The notes beneath the pieces were generated by a model. It worked only from the letters and a program-made list of their open reading frames with translations, ran no database searches and was not told the origin of the DNA. Of a stretch of 64,000 nt of DNA, positions 1-8,277 are shown piece after piece. Numbering within the stretch: position 1 is the stretch's first letter; each line of letters starts with the position of its first letter. The translations under genes were made by a program, and so were the position numbers. Source of the DNA: Enterobacteriaceae bacterium (lineage in GTDB: Bacteria; Pseudomonadota; Gammaproteobacteria; Enterobacterales; Enterobacteriaceae); assembly GCA_031261005.1 (NCBI GenBank), contig JAISKF010000001.1, positions 18,692 to 82,691 of the forward strand, read 5' to 3'.

Positions 1-1195
1 AAAACTGGATAATGTCTGCTATGACATTCGCGGTCCGGTGCTGAAAGAAGCGAAACGCCTTGAAGAAGAAGGCAACAAAGTGCTGAAACTGAATATCGGC
101 AATCCGGCACCTTTTGGCTTTGAAGCTCCTGATGAAATTCTGGTGGACGTTATCCGTAATCTGCCAACCGCTCAGGGCTACTGCGACTCAAAAGGTCTGT
201 ACTCTGCGCGGAAAGCGATTATGCAGCACTATCAGGCTCAAGGTATACGTGACGTCACCGTTGAAGATATTTACATCGGTAACGGTGTGTCTGAACTGAT
301 TGTTCAGGCAATGCAAGCATTGCTGAATATGGGTGATGAAATGCTGATCCCAGCACCGGATTATCCGCTGTGGACGGCTTCCGTCTCTCTTTCCGGCGGT
401 AACGCCGTGCATTATATGTGTGATGAGGAATCCGGCTGGTTCCCTGATCTGGACGATATTCGGAAAAAAATTACGCCGCGCACGCGCGGTATCGTTATTA
501 TCAACCCGAATAACCCAACTGGCGCGGTTTACAGTAAAGAGTTGCTGCTGGAAATTGCCCAAATCGCGCGGGAAAATAACCTGATTATTTTCGCTGACGA
601 AATCTACGACAAGATCCTTTACGATGATGCCAAACATCATTCCATTGCAGCGCTGGCACCGGATTTATTTGTTATCACATTTAATGGATTATCCAAAACT
701 TATCGCGTTGCTGGTTTCCGTCAAGGCTGGATGGTATTAAGCGGTCCTAAAGGTCACGCGAAAGGCTACATCGAAGGGCTGGAAATGCTGGCGTCAATGC
801 GTCTGTGCGCGAACGTACCAATGCAGCACGCCATTCAAACCGCAATTGGCGGTTATCAAAGTATCAATGAATTTATTCAACCAGGCGGACGACTGTATGA
901 ACAGCGTAACCGCGCCTGGGAATTAATTAATGATATACCGGGTGTATCTTGCGTGAAGCCAAATGGTGCGCTGTATATGTTCCCGAAAATTGATGCCAAA
1001 CGCTTTAATATCCATAACGATCAAAAGATGGTTCTCGACCTGTTACTACAGCAAAAAGTGCTGTTGGTTCAAGGTACTGGCTTTAACTGGCCTTATCCTG
1101 ACCACTTCCGTATCGTGACATTACCGCGTGTAGATGAATTGGAAATGGCAATTGGTCGCTTTGCTAAATTCCTTGAGACGTATAAACAAGCGTAA
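1..1195 (+). CDS. alaA: Glutamate-pyruvate aminotransferase AlaA (5' end missing)
   Basis: PLP-dependent aminotransferase that makes alanine from pyruvate with glutamate as amino donor, in the cytoplasm. The reading frame is already open at base 2 and runs to TAA at 1193-1195, giving about 397 residues. E. coli AlaA has 405, so only some eight N-terminal residues lie outside the window. The in-frame GTG at 38 falls inside the conserved sequence DIRGPVLKEAKRL and is not the start. Fold-type I landmarks are visible: NPNNPTG, the ADEIYD motif that contacts the PLP ring nitrogen, and the PLP-lysine region NGLSKTYRVAGFRQGW. Identity to E. coli AlaA is very high throughout. The next gene is yfbR, as in E. 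coli. A repeat element begins directly after the stop codon. Confidence 0.97.
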   Translation, partial: KLDNVCYDIRGPVLKEAKRLEEEGNKVLKLNIGNPAPFGFEAPDEILVDVIRNLPTAQGYCDSKGLYSARKAIMQHYQAQGIRDVTVEDIYIGNGVSELIVQAMQALLNMGDEMLIPAPDYPLWTASVSLSGGNAVHYMCDEESGWFPDLDDIRKKITPRTRGIVIINPNNPTGAVYSKELLLEIAQIARENNLIIFADEIYDKILYDDAKHHSIAALAPDLFVITFNGLSKTYRVAGFRQGWMVLSGPKGHAKGYIEGLEMLASMRLCANVPMQHAIQTAIGGYQSINEFIQPGGRLYEQRNRAWELINDIPGVSCVKPNGALYMFPKIDAKRFNIHNDQKMVLDLLLQQKVLLVQGTGFNWPYPDHFRIVTLPRVDELEMAIGRFAKFLETYKQA

Positions 1196-1386
1196 TAAAC
1201 CAGAACTTCGGAGAAAAAGTTATATTCTTACGATAAAGTTCATTATTTTCCGTAGGGCGGCAACCTGTCGCCCGCAAAACCACGGTGAAATCAACTGGCG
1301 GCAGATTGTCGCCAATGAAAATTATTATTTATTATCAATTAATTAGCCTATATCCCTCGTCATCTCTTTATCCAAATTTGAAGTTA
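1196..1386 (+). repeat. MITE-like element, full-length copy behind alaA
   Basis: About 191 bp with degenerate terminal inverted repeats: TAAACCAGAACTTCGGA on the left and TTATCCAAATTTGAAGTTA on the right. The left arm reads GTTATATTCTTACGATAAA. The core is a nested palindrome (GTAGGGCGGCAACCTGTCGC and a decayed mirror copy near 1299-1316). The right arm has TTATTATCAATTAATTAGCC. The element starts immediately after the alaA stop codon. It has no coding capacity, and the core is more decayed than in the copies at 29-30 kb. Confidence 0.75.
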
Positions 1387-1482
1387 GTCACATAATCAGT
1401 TTGCACTCCGCACGATTACTCCCCACAATCTAGCCTTGTTTTTATACCAACAAATATTTGCAGCAACTAAGGTAGATCCATC

Positions 1483-2088
1483 ATGAGCCAGAACCAAAGT
1501 CACTTTTTTGCCTATTTATCCCGACTGAAGTTAATCAGCCGTTGGCCTTTGATGCGTAATGTGCGAACCGAGAATGTGTCTGAACACAGTTTGCAGGTCG
1601 CGTTTGTTGCTCATGCGTTAGCCGTGATTAAAAACCGTAAGTTTGACGGTAATATCAATCCTGATCGCGTTGCATTGCTGGCAATGTACCACGATGCCAG
1701 TGAAGTGCTGACCGGCGATATGCCTACACCTATCAAGTATTACAATCCGCAGATTGCTCACGAATATAAGAAAATTGAAAAAGTTGCCCAGCTCAAACTG
1801 ATTGAAATGCTGCCGGAAGAGATCCAGGAAGATTTCCGCACTATTTTAGATGACAGCTATTACAGTGAAGATGAAAAACTGGTGGTGAAACAAGCTGATG
1901 CGCTATGCGCTTATCTAAAAAGTTTAGAGGAGCTGTCCGCAGGAAATAAAGAATTTAAGCTGGCGAAACAGCGCTTAGAGAAAACCCTGAAACTGCGTCA
2001 CAGCCCGGAAATGGAATACTTTATTAAAGTATTTGTCCCCAGTTTTAGTTTATCGCTAGATGAGATTAGTCAGGGAAGTCAGTTGTAA
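1483..2088 (+). CDS. yfbR: 5'-deoxynucleotidase YfbR
   Basis: HD-domain phosphohydrolase that removes the 5' phosphate from deoxyribonucleoside monophosphates; in E. coli it acts in dUMP/thymidylate metabolism. The 201 residues compare with 199 in E. coli. The metal-binding signature is present: H35 in VSEHS, H70-D71 in MYHDAS, and a later aspartate in KQADAL. The N-terminal RTENVSEHS segment is typical of the family. The start ATG follows AAGGTAGATCC as ribosome binding site. It lies downstream of alaA as in E. coli, but the next E. coli genes (yfbS, yfbT) do not follow here. Confidence 0.96.
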   Translation: MSQNQSHFFAYLSRLKLISRWPLMRNVRTENVSEHSLQVAFVAHALAVIKNRKFDGNINPDRVALLAMYHDASEVLTGDMPTPIKYYNPQIAHEYKKIEKVAQLKLIEMLPEEIQEDFRTILDDSYYSEDEKLVVKQADALCAYLKSLEELSAGNKEFKLAKQRLEKTLKLRHSPEMEYFIKVFVPSFSLSLDEISQGSQL

Positions 2089-2142
2089 TTTTATTCTTTT
2101 GGTAAATGAAAATAGCGCGATATTAATCACCAGCAAGAATAT

Positions 2143-2190
2143 TCCGACCGTAATCACAATGTGCATTCTGCTATATTGAGTACGGTCGGA
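2143..2190. terminator. Possible bidirectional hairpin between convergent genes
   Basis: Ten-base inverted repeat TCCGACCGTA / TACGGTCGGA with a 28-nt loop, between the convergent yfbR and phosphatase genes. The loop is long and no T-tract follows, so this is a weak terminator candidate. It could equally be a relic of a lost element. Confidence 0.3.
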
Positions 2191-2215
2191 AAGCCAATAC
2201 TTTGATCCTTATCCT

Positions 2216-3964
2216 TTATTTATCATGCCCTAACGCCAGTACATCAGTAATCACGCGAAATAGTTCGGTGTTATCCATATAACCGTGAATACGTTCAGCG
2301 CCGGAACCAGAGGCTTGCACCACCAAATCATCAACTGAATGGACGCCGCCGTCGATACTACGCGGTAATATGCCGGTACGTAATACTGCTCCCGGAACAT
2401 CTTTGTAAGCCGGATTAGCGATATATTCACCTTTCTCATTTTTAATCGTCGGCTCAAACTGCCCGTCTAGCTTAGGTCGGAATGTTTCGTAATAATCAGG
2501 ATAGTTGTTGAAAAATACCGCCAGACGTTTAGATACATCAACGTTATCAGGATAACCATCGCCATTGGTATCTTGATAGTTTGGATAACCGGCTGTTTCA
2601 TAAACGCCGACTTTTTCGCGCATTTCTGTACCTGATTTCTCATCATCAACCGTGCCGATAATCGAGATACCATGCGTGTGATCGCCGGTAACAATAATCA
2701 GTGTATCAGGGTGCGTTTCGGCAAATTTCTTAGCGATAGCCACTGACTGATCCAGCATAATCGTATTGTACACAGAGCGTTCCCAATCCAGCGGGTGCGA
2801 GGCTTTGTCTATCAGCGCCGACTCCACCATCAAGAAGAAGCCATTGTCATTTTTCGACAAAACATCAAGTGCCGTCTGCGTCATATCGGTTAAATCAGGC
2901 TGATCAGGAAATTTCTTGGTGACATTATTTTTCAGGAAGCGGCGATCCAAAACGCCGTCCATATTACCGGTATGGAACAATCCCAACAGTTTTTCAGCAC
3001 CAGCACCTTTCTTCTTCAATGAATCGGCATCAGTGACTAGCTGATAACCTGCTTGCTGGAAACGCGCGATATAATCTTCATCATCTTTGCGTTTAGAACC
3101 AGCAACATTTTGCGGTAGAAAATACGCAGAGCCGCCGCCTAGCATCACGTCCGGTTTTACATCGTAAAACATACCGACAATTTCTGATTTATCTGCCCGT
3201 CGGCGAGTATGTGCGACAACGGCGGCTGGTGTGGCATCTTCCAATTCCGCATCACTGACAATCCCGACTGACATATTCGTGGTGCGTTTCAGCAGTTCAC
3301 CTAATGTTTCCTGTTTTGGGTGATTAAGGGAATCTTTCGCACGGCTGACATAAACACCTAACGCATTAACGCCGGATTTGTGACCAGTCATATAGGCGCT
3401 CATAGTATTAGCACTATCGGCAGCAATCGAATCAGTGCTGGACGTACCGATAAACGCCATATCGGATAAATCGTCTATTGCTAACCGACCATTGGCTTTC
3501 CCCTCGGTGATCCCTTTTGACAGAATGCGCGCGCCAGTACGATGAGCGACCGACAAACCATCACCGATAAACAAAATCACGTTTTTCGCCTGACGTTTCG
3601 CTGGCGTCTGATAGATATTCCAGTTTACGCTGCCCGTTTCTTTTCCGGCAGAAACTTCAATTTTGTAATCGCCTGCCGATGTTAAATCGACATCTTTCAG
3701 CACCAGCGAAGAGGCATTAAGACCATCTTCATTTTTGATGAATTCACCCTTTTTCTGCCAAATTTGTTGGTAATCCTTGCCATTAATTTTCACGCTGACT
3801 TGCTCTGGATTAACCTCTTTTTCAAATTCGACCTTAAAATCAAATTTGCCGCCTGTCAGCATTGTCGCGCGATCGATAGGATAGATATTCACGGCGGACG
3901 CCGTAGCGGGGATTAACACAGGTATTAACGCGAGAGTGATAGGAACTAACCAGCTTGCCTTCAT
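2216..3964 (-). CDS. Secreted alkaline phosphatase with N-terminal extra domain
   Basis: Alkaline phosphatase superfamily phosphomonoesterase, predicted periplasmic. Residues 1-24 form a signal peptide ending TASA. Residues about 25-120 look like a beta-rich extra domain absent from E. coli PhoA. The catalytic domain starts near residue 125. The first metal aspartate is in LFIGDG (D135). The nucleophile serine is in ADSAN (S184, flanked by D183 and A185 as in the classical DSA motif). The late TGDHTHG supplies further zinc ligands. At 582 residues it is about 110 longer than E. coli PhoA (471), so I do not assign the phoA symbol. The start is set by AGGAGAAGTAGC-ATG. Upstream lies a row of 11-bp-phased repeats resembling a PhoB box, so induction by phosphate starvation is likely. 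It stands alone between yfbR and grcA. Confidence 0.9.
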   Translation of the reverse strand: MKASWLVPITLALIPVLIPATASAVNIYPIDRATMLTGGKFDFKVEFEKEVNPEQVSVKINGKDYQQIWQKKGEFIKNEDGLNASSLVLKDVDLTSAGDYKIEVSAGKETGSVNWNIYQTPAKRQAKNVILFIGDGLSVAHRTGARILSKGITEGKANGRLAIDDLSDMAFIGTSSTDSIAADSANTMSAYMTGHKSGVNALGVYVSRAKDSLNHPKQETLGELLKRTTNMSVGIVSDAELEDATPAAVVAHTRRRADKSEIVGMFYDVKPDVMLGGGSAYFLPQNVAGSKRKDDEDYIARFQQAGYQLVTDADSLKKKGAGAEKLLGLFHTGNMDGVLDRRFLKNNVTKKFPDQPDLTDMTQTALDVLSKNDNGFFLMVESALIDKASHPLDWERSVYNTIMLDQSVAIAKKFAETHPDTLIIVTGDHTHGISIIGTVDDEKSGTEMREKVGVYETAGYPNYQDTNGDGYPDNVDVSKRLAVFFNNYPDYYETFRPKLDGQFEPTIKNEKGEYIANPAYKDVPGAVLRTGILPRSIDGGVHSVDDLVVQASGSGAERIHGYMDNTELFRVITDVLALGHDK

Positions 3965-4013
3965 GCTACTTCTCCTGATTTTTTATATTCGCAAGCAACA
4001 TTACTGAGTGCTG

Positions 4014-4064
4014 ATGTCAGTTTTATGAATAGATGATGAACAGATAATGAATAGATGGTGACTA
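4014..4064 (-). promoter_or_regulatory. PhoB-like box (five repeats at 11-bp phase)
   Basis: On the minus strand, moving towards the phosphatase gene, five heptamers sit exactly 11 bp apart: TAGTCAC (4058-4064), TATTCAT (4047-4053), TGTTCAT (4036-4042), TATTCAT (4025-4031) and CTGACAT (4014-4020). PhoB boxes are CTGTCAT-like heptamers repeated every 11 bp. The phasing fits exactly, but the first two or three bases of most repeats deviate. The last repeat ends 10 bp before a possible -10 element, TAATGT (3998-4003). Confidence 0.55.
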
Positions 4065-4167
4065 AGCCAATTTAGTTGTACCTGAGTTAGCCCATAACAA
4101 GAACAAAAGGTATTGGCTAAATACAAAAATATACGGATAAGCACATATTTTGCTGATATTAAGGCAC

Positions 4168-4197
4168 AAAAAAGCCGCTGAATATCAGCGGCTTTCG
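4168..4197 (-). terminator. Rho-independent terminator of grcA
   Basis: Minus strand: stem AAAGCCGCTGA / TCAGCGGCTTT with a short loop, followed by a run of six Ts. It lies about 40 bp past the grcA stop codon. Confidence 0.85.
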
Positions 4198-4235
4198 TAT
4201 TCTCATCGAACTGAACTGTGAACTACAAGAAATTA

Positions 4236-4619
4236 TTACAGGCTTTCAGTGAAAGTACGGGTAATAACGTCGCGTTGCTGTTCTGGAGTCAGTGAGTTGA
4301 AACGTACTGCATAACCAGAAACACGGATAGTCAGTTGAGGATATTTTTCCGGGTGTTTAACCGCATCTTCCAGTGTATCGCGGCTTAATACGTTAACGTT
4401 CAGATGTTGACCACCTTCAACGCGCACCGTTGGCTTCACTTCCATTGGAACTTCGCGGTATTCGATTTGACCCAGTTGGCTAACAGGTACGATCTGATCT
4501 TCTGCATAATCTGCTTTAGCACAAACACAACGTGCTTCAGATTTTTCATTATCCAGCAGCCAGAAAGAATTCAGTAATGCCGCATTGTTAGCTTTAGTAA
4601 TTTGGATACCAGTAATCAT
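4236..4619 (-). CDS. grcA: Stress-induced glycyl-radical spare part GrcA (YfiD)
   Basis: Small (127 residues) autonomous glycyl-radical cofactor protein. It replaces the C-terminal glycyl-radical domain of pyruvate formate-lyase after oxygen cleavage and so restores anaerobic pyruvate dissimilation. Residues 1-50 are the variable N-terminal part. The rest carries the PFL C-terminal motif [10 protein letters not shown], whose glycine is the radical site. The frame stays open 48 codons further upstream, but the start at 4619 is fixed by a strong AAGGAGGCACC ribosome binding site and by identity with E. coli YfiD (127 aa). The upstream region has two FNR sites. The gene is divergent from ung, as in E. 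coli. Confidence 0.98.
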   Translation of the reverse strand: MITGIQITKANNAALLNSFWLLDNEKSEARCVCAKADYAEDQIVPVSQLGQIEYREVPMEVKPTVRVEGGQHLNVNVLSRDTLEDAVKHPEKYPQLTIRVSGYAVRFNSLTPEQQRDVITRTFTESL

Positions 4620-4707
4620 GGTGCCTCCTTCAGTTTTTAATTTACGCTCCCCCAGCGAGTCTGGGGCAACAATTTTGAAATCATTCAATGTGAAACATTG
4701 GTTATTT

Positions 4708-4809
4708 TTCATCTTATATAGCAGTAACGCAGAGTTCATTCTTTGATTTAAATCAATTTTCAAATCTTGTTAATTTTATCTATTTTTGCATATTTTTGTT
4801 TTACATCAA
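4708..4809 (-). promoter_or_regulatory. grcA promoter with tandem FNR sites
   Basis: Minus strand. The site TTGATTTAAATCAA (4743-4756) matches the FNR consensus TTGAT-N4-ATCAA perfectly. A second, weaker site, TTGTTTTACATCAA, lies at 4796-4809. Their centres are 53 bp apart. A -10 candidate TATATA (4715-4720) puts the start point near 4708, so the sites centre at about -41 and -94. This is the arrangement known for E. coli yfiD (-40.5 and -93.5), where the upstream FNR dimer down-regulates the promoter. Confidence 0.8.
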
Positions 4810-5004
4810 ATTTTACCAATTTTAATGCTAAAATATTTTTGTAAATTTTCAAATCTTTTTTATGGTTTTGTTAATTCTGCGGATCAGTATGATAAAAAGT
4901 CATCATCAATCGCGCCTTACGGTATCATAGCCAACGCTCTTCAATTACCGCTCTGTGCGACAATGACAAGCAACCAGAAAAAACCTAAAGAAAGGAGAAC
5001 CTGC

Positions 5005-5682
5005 ATGAGCGACAAACTGACATGGCATGATGTTATCGGTCAGGAAAAACAACAGCCTTACTTTCAAGACACGCTAAAATTTGTTGCTTGTGAAAGAGCA
5101 GCCGGAAAGCAGATTTATCCGCCGCAGAAAGATGTCTTTAACGCATTCAGTTCAACTGAACTGGCAGATATTAAAGTGGTTATTTTGGGGCAAGATCCTT
5201 ATCACGGTCCGAATCAGGCTCATGGCTTATCTTTTTCCGTATTGCCGGGCATTCAGCCGCCGCCATCATTAATGAATATGTATAAAGAACTGATGACCGA
5301 TATTGCTGGCTTCCAGCGCCCGAATCATGGCTATCTGCAAAGTTGGGCGAATCAAGGCGTGATGCTGCTCAATACGGTACTAACCGTTGAAGCTGGCAAG
5401 GCGCACTCTCATGCAAGTTTAGGCTGGGAAACGTTTACCGATAGAGTGATTGCTGCCATCAATGAGCATCGTGACGGTATTGTTTTTCTGCTTTGGGGCT
5501 CTCATGCACAGAAGAAAGGCAACATTATTGATCGCAAACGTCATTATGTTTTAGCTGCGCCGCACCCCTCTCCGCTCTCAGCACATCGCGGCTTCTTCGG
5601 CTGCAAACACTTTTCTCAAGCAAATACGTTACTGGAGCAGCAAGGATTAACGCCGATTAAATGGCAGTTGGATAATCTCTGA
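5005..5682 (+). CDS. ung: Uracil-DNA glycosylase
   Basis: Excises uracil from DNA as the first step of base-excision repair; cytoplasmic. The 225 residues compare with 229 in E. coli. The water-activating motif [14 protein letters not shown] and the minor-groove loop [13 protein letters not shown] are intact. The frame is open 73 codons further upstream, but the start is placed at ATG 5005 because of AAAGGAGAACCTGC-ATG and the conserved KLTWHDVI N-terminus. The gene is transcribed divergently from grcA across a gap of about 385 bp. Confidence 0.98.
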   Translation: MSDKLTWHDVIGQEKQQPYFQDTLKFVACERAAGKQIYPPQKDVFNAFSSTELADIKVVILGQDPYHGPNQAHGLSFSVLPGIQPPPSLMNMYKELMTDIAGFQRPNHGYLQSWANQGVMLLNTVLTVEAGKAHSHASLGWETFTDRVIAAINEHRDGIVFLLWGSHAQKKGNIIDRKRHYVLAAPHPSPLSAHRGFFGCKHFSQANTLLEQQGLTPIKWQLDNL

Positions 5683-5690
5683 CGAATCTT

Positions 5691-5766
5691 AGATTTGGAT
5701 AACAAATTGTGCGGGCAGCAGATTGCCGTCCCTACGAAGAACAGCATAATCATTTGAAATTTATAA
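5691..5766 (-). repeat. Deletion derivative of the MITE-like element
   Basis: Terminal repeat TTAGATTTGGATAAC is joined directly to half a core (GCGGGCAGCAGATTGCCGTC), which is followed by the inverted arm TAATCATTTGAAATTTAT. Compared with full copies, one AT-rich arm and half of the core are missing. Confidence 0.65.
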
Positions 5767-5769
5767 ATA

Positions 5770-5812
5770 AAAAAAATAGCCGCGCTAATTAGAATTAGCA
5801 TGGCTATTTTTA
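5770..5812. terminator. Bidirectional terminator between ung and ccp
   Basis: Stem AAAAATAGCC / GGCTATTTTT with an inner AATT-centred palindrome (CTAATTAGAATTAG). A-run on one side and T-run on the other, placed between convergent genes. Confidence 0.75.
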
Positions 5813-5841
5813 TTAAACAATCAACTCACCAACATTAAAGA

Positions 5842-7239
5842 TTAAAGTTTAGTTGCTTGCTCCAGCTTATATTCACCCGTAGTTGATTTCAGGAATTCCA
5901 CAATATCGTCCACATCTTTTTCTGGCAGCGTGGTTTCTAACTGGAATTTCAGCATCATATTAACGGCATCTTTCAGCGTATCAAGGCTGCCATCGTGCAG
6001 ATATGGTGCGGTCAGATCAACATTACGCAATGTTGGTACTTTGAAACGATAACGGTCACGCTCAAACTTAGTGAAATTAAAGCGACCTAAATCTACTTCT
6101 GCAACACCATTACCGCGCGCGGCAAAGTAATCCTCTTTCAGCCCCATCATTTCAAATGACTGACCGCCAAGATTTTTACCAACGTGGCAAGTATCACATT
6201 TGTTTTCTTTAAACAATTGGAAACCATGTTTTTGTTGAGCCGTTAAAGCACTGGCATCACCTTTCAGATAACGGTCAAACGGACTGTTAGGCGTAACTAA
6301 TGTTTTTTCAAACTCAGCGATAGCATCGGTAATGCTTTCTGAGGTAAAGCCTTGCGGATAAACTTCACTAAATACCGCTGTCAGTTCTGGATCACTGGCT
6401 AACTTACCAATAATTTGATCCCAAGACTTTGAACCCATTTCAATTGGGTTAAGCGGTGGTCCGCCAGCTTGTTCCTGCAAGTTATGTGCGCGACCGTCCC
6501 AGAATTGCTCAATGTTATAAATCGAGTTAAAGACTGTCGGCGCATTGATTGGTCCCAATTGACCATTGATACCTTTTGAAGTCACTAAACCATCAACACC
6601 ACCGGCATCTAACTTGTGGCATGTTTCACAAGCCAGTGTGTTATCACCAGATAAACGCTTGTCATGATAAAGGATCGCACCCAATGCAACTTTCTTCGCA
6701 TCAGTTTCCATCTGTGGTGGTAACGGCTGTACTGCTTCATTTTCAAATGCAGGGCTAACACCCGCGCTCACATAATATTTTGAGCGTTGCTCTTTTGCCC
6801 AGTTCAGAATCGCTGTTCGATCTTCTGCGCTCACGCTACCGCTCCAGTGAACAGCAGTGTAACGAGTTGGCGGCATTTCCTGATCGGCAACGACACGTTC
6901 AATTTTTGCCAGATCAGATTCCGGTGCAGCCGTGCCGTTAACTAAGCTGTCCATCGTTGATTGCATATTGAAGTGGATATAACCCATCTTCACATCATGC
7001 GCCATTAACTGTTTGGCAATTGGGAACGAAGCATAGAACGGCATATCGGCGTTAGCTGTATGACAATACTCACAACCGCGTTTGTAGAAAATATCTCGTA
7101 CCTGTGCATCACCTTTCGGCGTCGCAGAGGCAATTAAGCGCTCACTTCGCTTGGAGTCATAGTTATAGATATAAGCGGCTGTTCCCAAATAACCGACTAT
7201 ACCTATAGCACACGCCCCTATAATCAACTTCTTTATCAT
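5842..7239 (-). CDS. ccp: Tri-haem cytochrome c peroxidase Ccp (YhjA type)
   Basis: Inner-membrane-anchored, periplasm-facing quinol peroxidase that uses hydrogen peroxide as a respiratory electron acceptor. It has 465 residues, the same as E. coli YhjA. A single N-terminal membrane anchor (about residues 4-26) is followed by three haem c attachment motifs: CEYCH, CETCH and CDTCH. The first defines the extra N-terminal haem of the YhjA branch; the other two are the classical bacterial diheme peroxidase pair. The start has GAGGAAATA-ATG. A perfect FNR site sits at -40.5 of a predicted promoter, in line with the FNR-dependent expression known in E. coli. In E. coli the gene maps elsewhere; here it lies between ung and grpE. 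Confidence 0.95.
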   Translation of the reverse strand: MIKKLIIGACAIGIVGYLGTAAYIYNYDSKRSERLIASATPKGDAQVRDIFYKRGCEYCHTANADMPFYASFPIAKQLMAHDVKMGYIHFNMQSTMDSLVNGTAAPESDLAKIERVVADQEMPPTRYTAVHWSGSVSAEDRTAILNWAKEQRSKYYVSAGVSPAFENEAVQPLPPQMETDAKKVALGAILYHDKRLSGDNTLACETCHKLDAGGVDGLVTSKGINGQLGPINAPTVFNSIYNIEQFWDGRAHNLQEQAGGPPLNPIEMGSKSWDQIIGKLASDPELTAVFSEVYPQGFTSESITDAIAEFEKTLVTPNSPFDRYLKGDASALTAQQKHGFQLFKENKCDTCHVGKNLGGQSFEMMGLKEDYFAARGNGVAEVDLGRFNFTKFERDRYRFKVPTLRNVDLTAPYLHDGSLDTLKDAVNMMLKFQLETTLPEKDVDDIVEFLKSTTGEYKLEQATKL

Positions 7240-7304
7240 TATTTCCTCACATTATTCTCTGTCTTATTGAAATGTCATGAGAAAATGCTAACTCATGAAA
7301 AAAA

Positions 7305-7352
7305 CATTGGAATTATCTCTGGTAATTAGATTAGTAAATTGATGAATATCAA
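7305..7352 (-). promoter_or_regulatory. FNR-dependent promoter of ccp
   Basis: Minus strand: TTGATGAATATCAA (7339-7352) fits TTGAT-N4-ATCAA perfectly. A -10 candidate GATAAT lies at 7312-7317, which predicts a start near 7305 and places the site exactly at -40.5, as in class II FNR activation. The rest of the 330-bp ccp-grpE gap is AT-rich with no gene visible. Confidence 0.75.
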
Positions 7353-7517
7353 TTATGACTAATAGCCGTACCTATCGTTAAAATAGGAATTAGCTATTAA
7401 AGCCATGCCGTAATAAATCATGCCGCTATAAATCATGTCGTAAATAAATGTAGCAGGAAAAATCGGGGAGAATGCGAGAGGAAATTTAACGTAATGAAAC
7501 TAATAAAAATTTGACTA

Positions 7518-7551
7518 GTGAGATAAGACATCTTTTCAAGCCTTATCTCAC
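7518..7551 (-). terminator. Terminator of grpE
   Basis: Stem GTGAGATAAG / CTTATCTCAC with a 14-nt loop. On the minus strand it is followed by CTAGTCAAATTTTTATT. It begins about 20 bp beyond the grpE stop. Confidence 0.65.
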
Positions 7552-7570
7552 ATTAATCACACTGACGAGA

Positions 7571-8152
7571 TTATTTAGAAACAGCCACCATTGCAGGGCG
7601 AATCAATCGACCATTCAGGGTATAGCCTTTTTGCATCACCATCATCACATGATTAGGCTGATGATCCGCAGACTCCATCAATGTCATCGCTTGATGCAGT
7701 TCAGGATTGAATGGCACATTGACTTCTTCCACTGCCTCAACACCGAACTTACGCACTGCGCCTAACAATGATTTTAGTGTCAGCTCGACACCTTCAGTTA
7801 AAGAGGCTAAATCTGGATTCTCTTTATTAGCGGATTCCAGTGCGCGCTCCAAGTTATCAATGACAGGTAAAAGCTCAATAGAGAATTTCTCTAAGGCAAA
7901 TTTATGCGCTTTCTCGACATCTTGTTCTGCGCGGCGGCGAACATTTTCGACTTCAGCACGAACGCGCAAAACATTCTCGCGTTCTAGCTGTTGAGCTTGC
8001 GCCAGTTGTGCTTCCAGATTAGCAATACGCTCACTATATTGATTGCTTGCGTCTGTCTCTGCGGCTTGCTCTTCGCTTTCCACTTGCTGATGTTCGTTTA
8101 ATGTTTCTTCTGAGGCTTGCTCATTAGGGGTATTTTGTTCTTTACTACTCAT
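7571..8152 (-). CDS. grpE: Nucleotide exchange factor GrpE
   Basis: Co-chaperone that releases ADP from DnaK. The 193 residues compare with 197 in E. coli. Residues 1-35 are acidic and glutamine-rich. Residues 40-90 form the long coiled-coil helix pair. The C-terminal beta domain carries the family signature around [18 protein letters not shown] and ends [13 protein letters not shown]. The start ATG follows GGAGATTTAC. A sigma-32 type promoter lies 47 bp upstream. It is divergent from nadK, as in E. coli. Confidence 0.98.
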   Translation of the reverse strand: MSSKEQNTPNEQASEETLNEHQQVESEEQAAETDASNQYSERIANLEAQLAQAQQLERENVLRVRAEVENVRRRAEQDVEKAHKFALEKFSIELLPVIDNLERALESANKENPDLASLTEGVELTLKSLLGAVRKFGVEAVEEVNVPFNPELHQAMTLMESADHQPNHVMMVMQKGYTLNGRLIRPAMVAVSK

Positions 8153-8198
8153 GTAAATCTCCGCAGTTTGGCATTACGCTTACTTGTTCGTATATATT

Positions 8199-8224
8199 AT
8201 GGGGATGAAAATTGACGAATCAAG
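8199..8224 (-). promoter_or_regulatory. Sigma-32 (heat-shock) promoter of grpE
   Basis: Minus strand: -35 CTTGAT (8219-8224), a 14-bp spacer, then CCCCAT (8199-8204) followed by AATA. The RpoH consensus is CTTGAA-N13-15-CCCCATNT, so only one -35 base deviates. Confidence 0.8.
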
Positions 8225-8277
8225 GAAGTCGTTCATATTGTATGGGTGCTATTGTCGCATCTGACAGGAAAAATAAA

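Noticed and set aside
188..640. 150-codon open frame antisense to alaA
   Set aside because: alaA on the other strand is conserved over its full length, and the antisense product resembles nothing and lacks a start signal.
4620..4763. N-terminal extension of grcA by 48 codons
   Set aside because: It would read through the strong AAGGAGG ribosome binding site and the predicted promoter, and the E. coli protein starts at [11 protein letters not shown].
4786..5004. N-terminal extension of ung by 73 codons
   Set aside because: The extension is AT-rich and unlike any uracil-DNA glycosylase. The real start at 5005 has AAAGGAGAACC and the conserved N-terminus; the region contains the divergent grcA regulatory sites.
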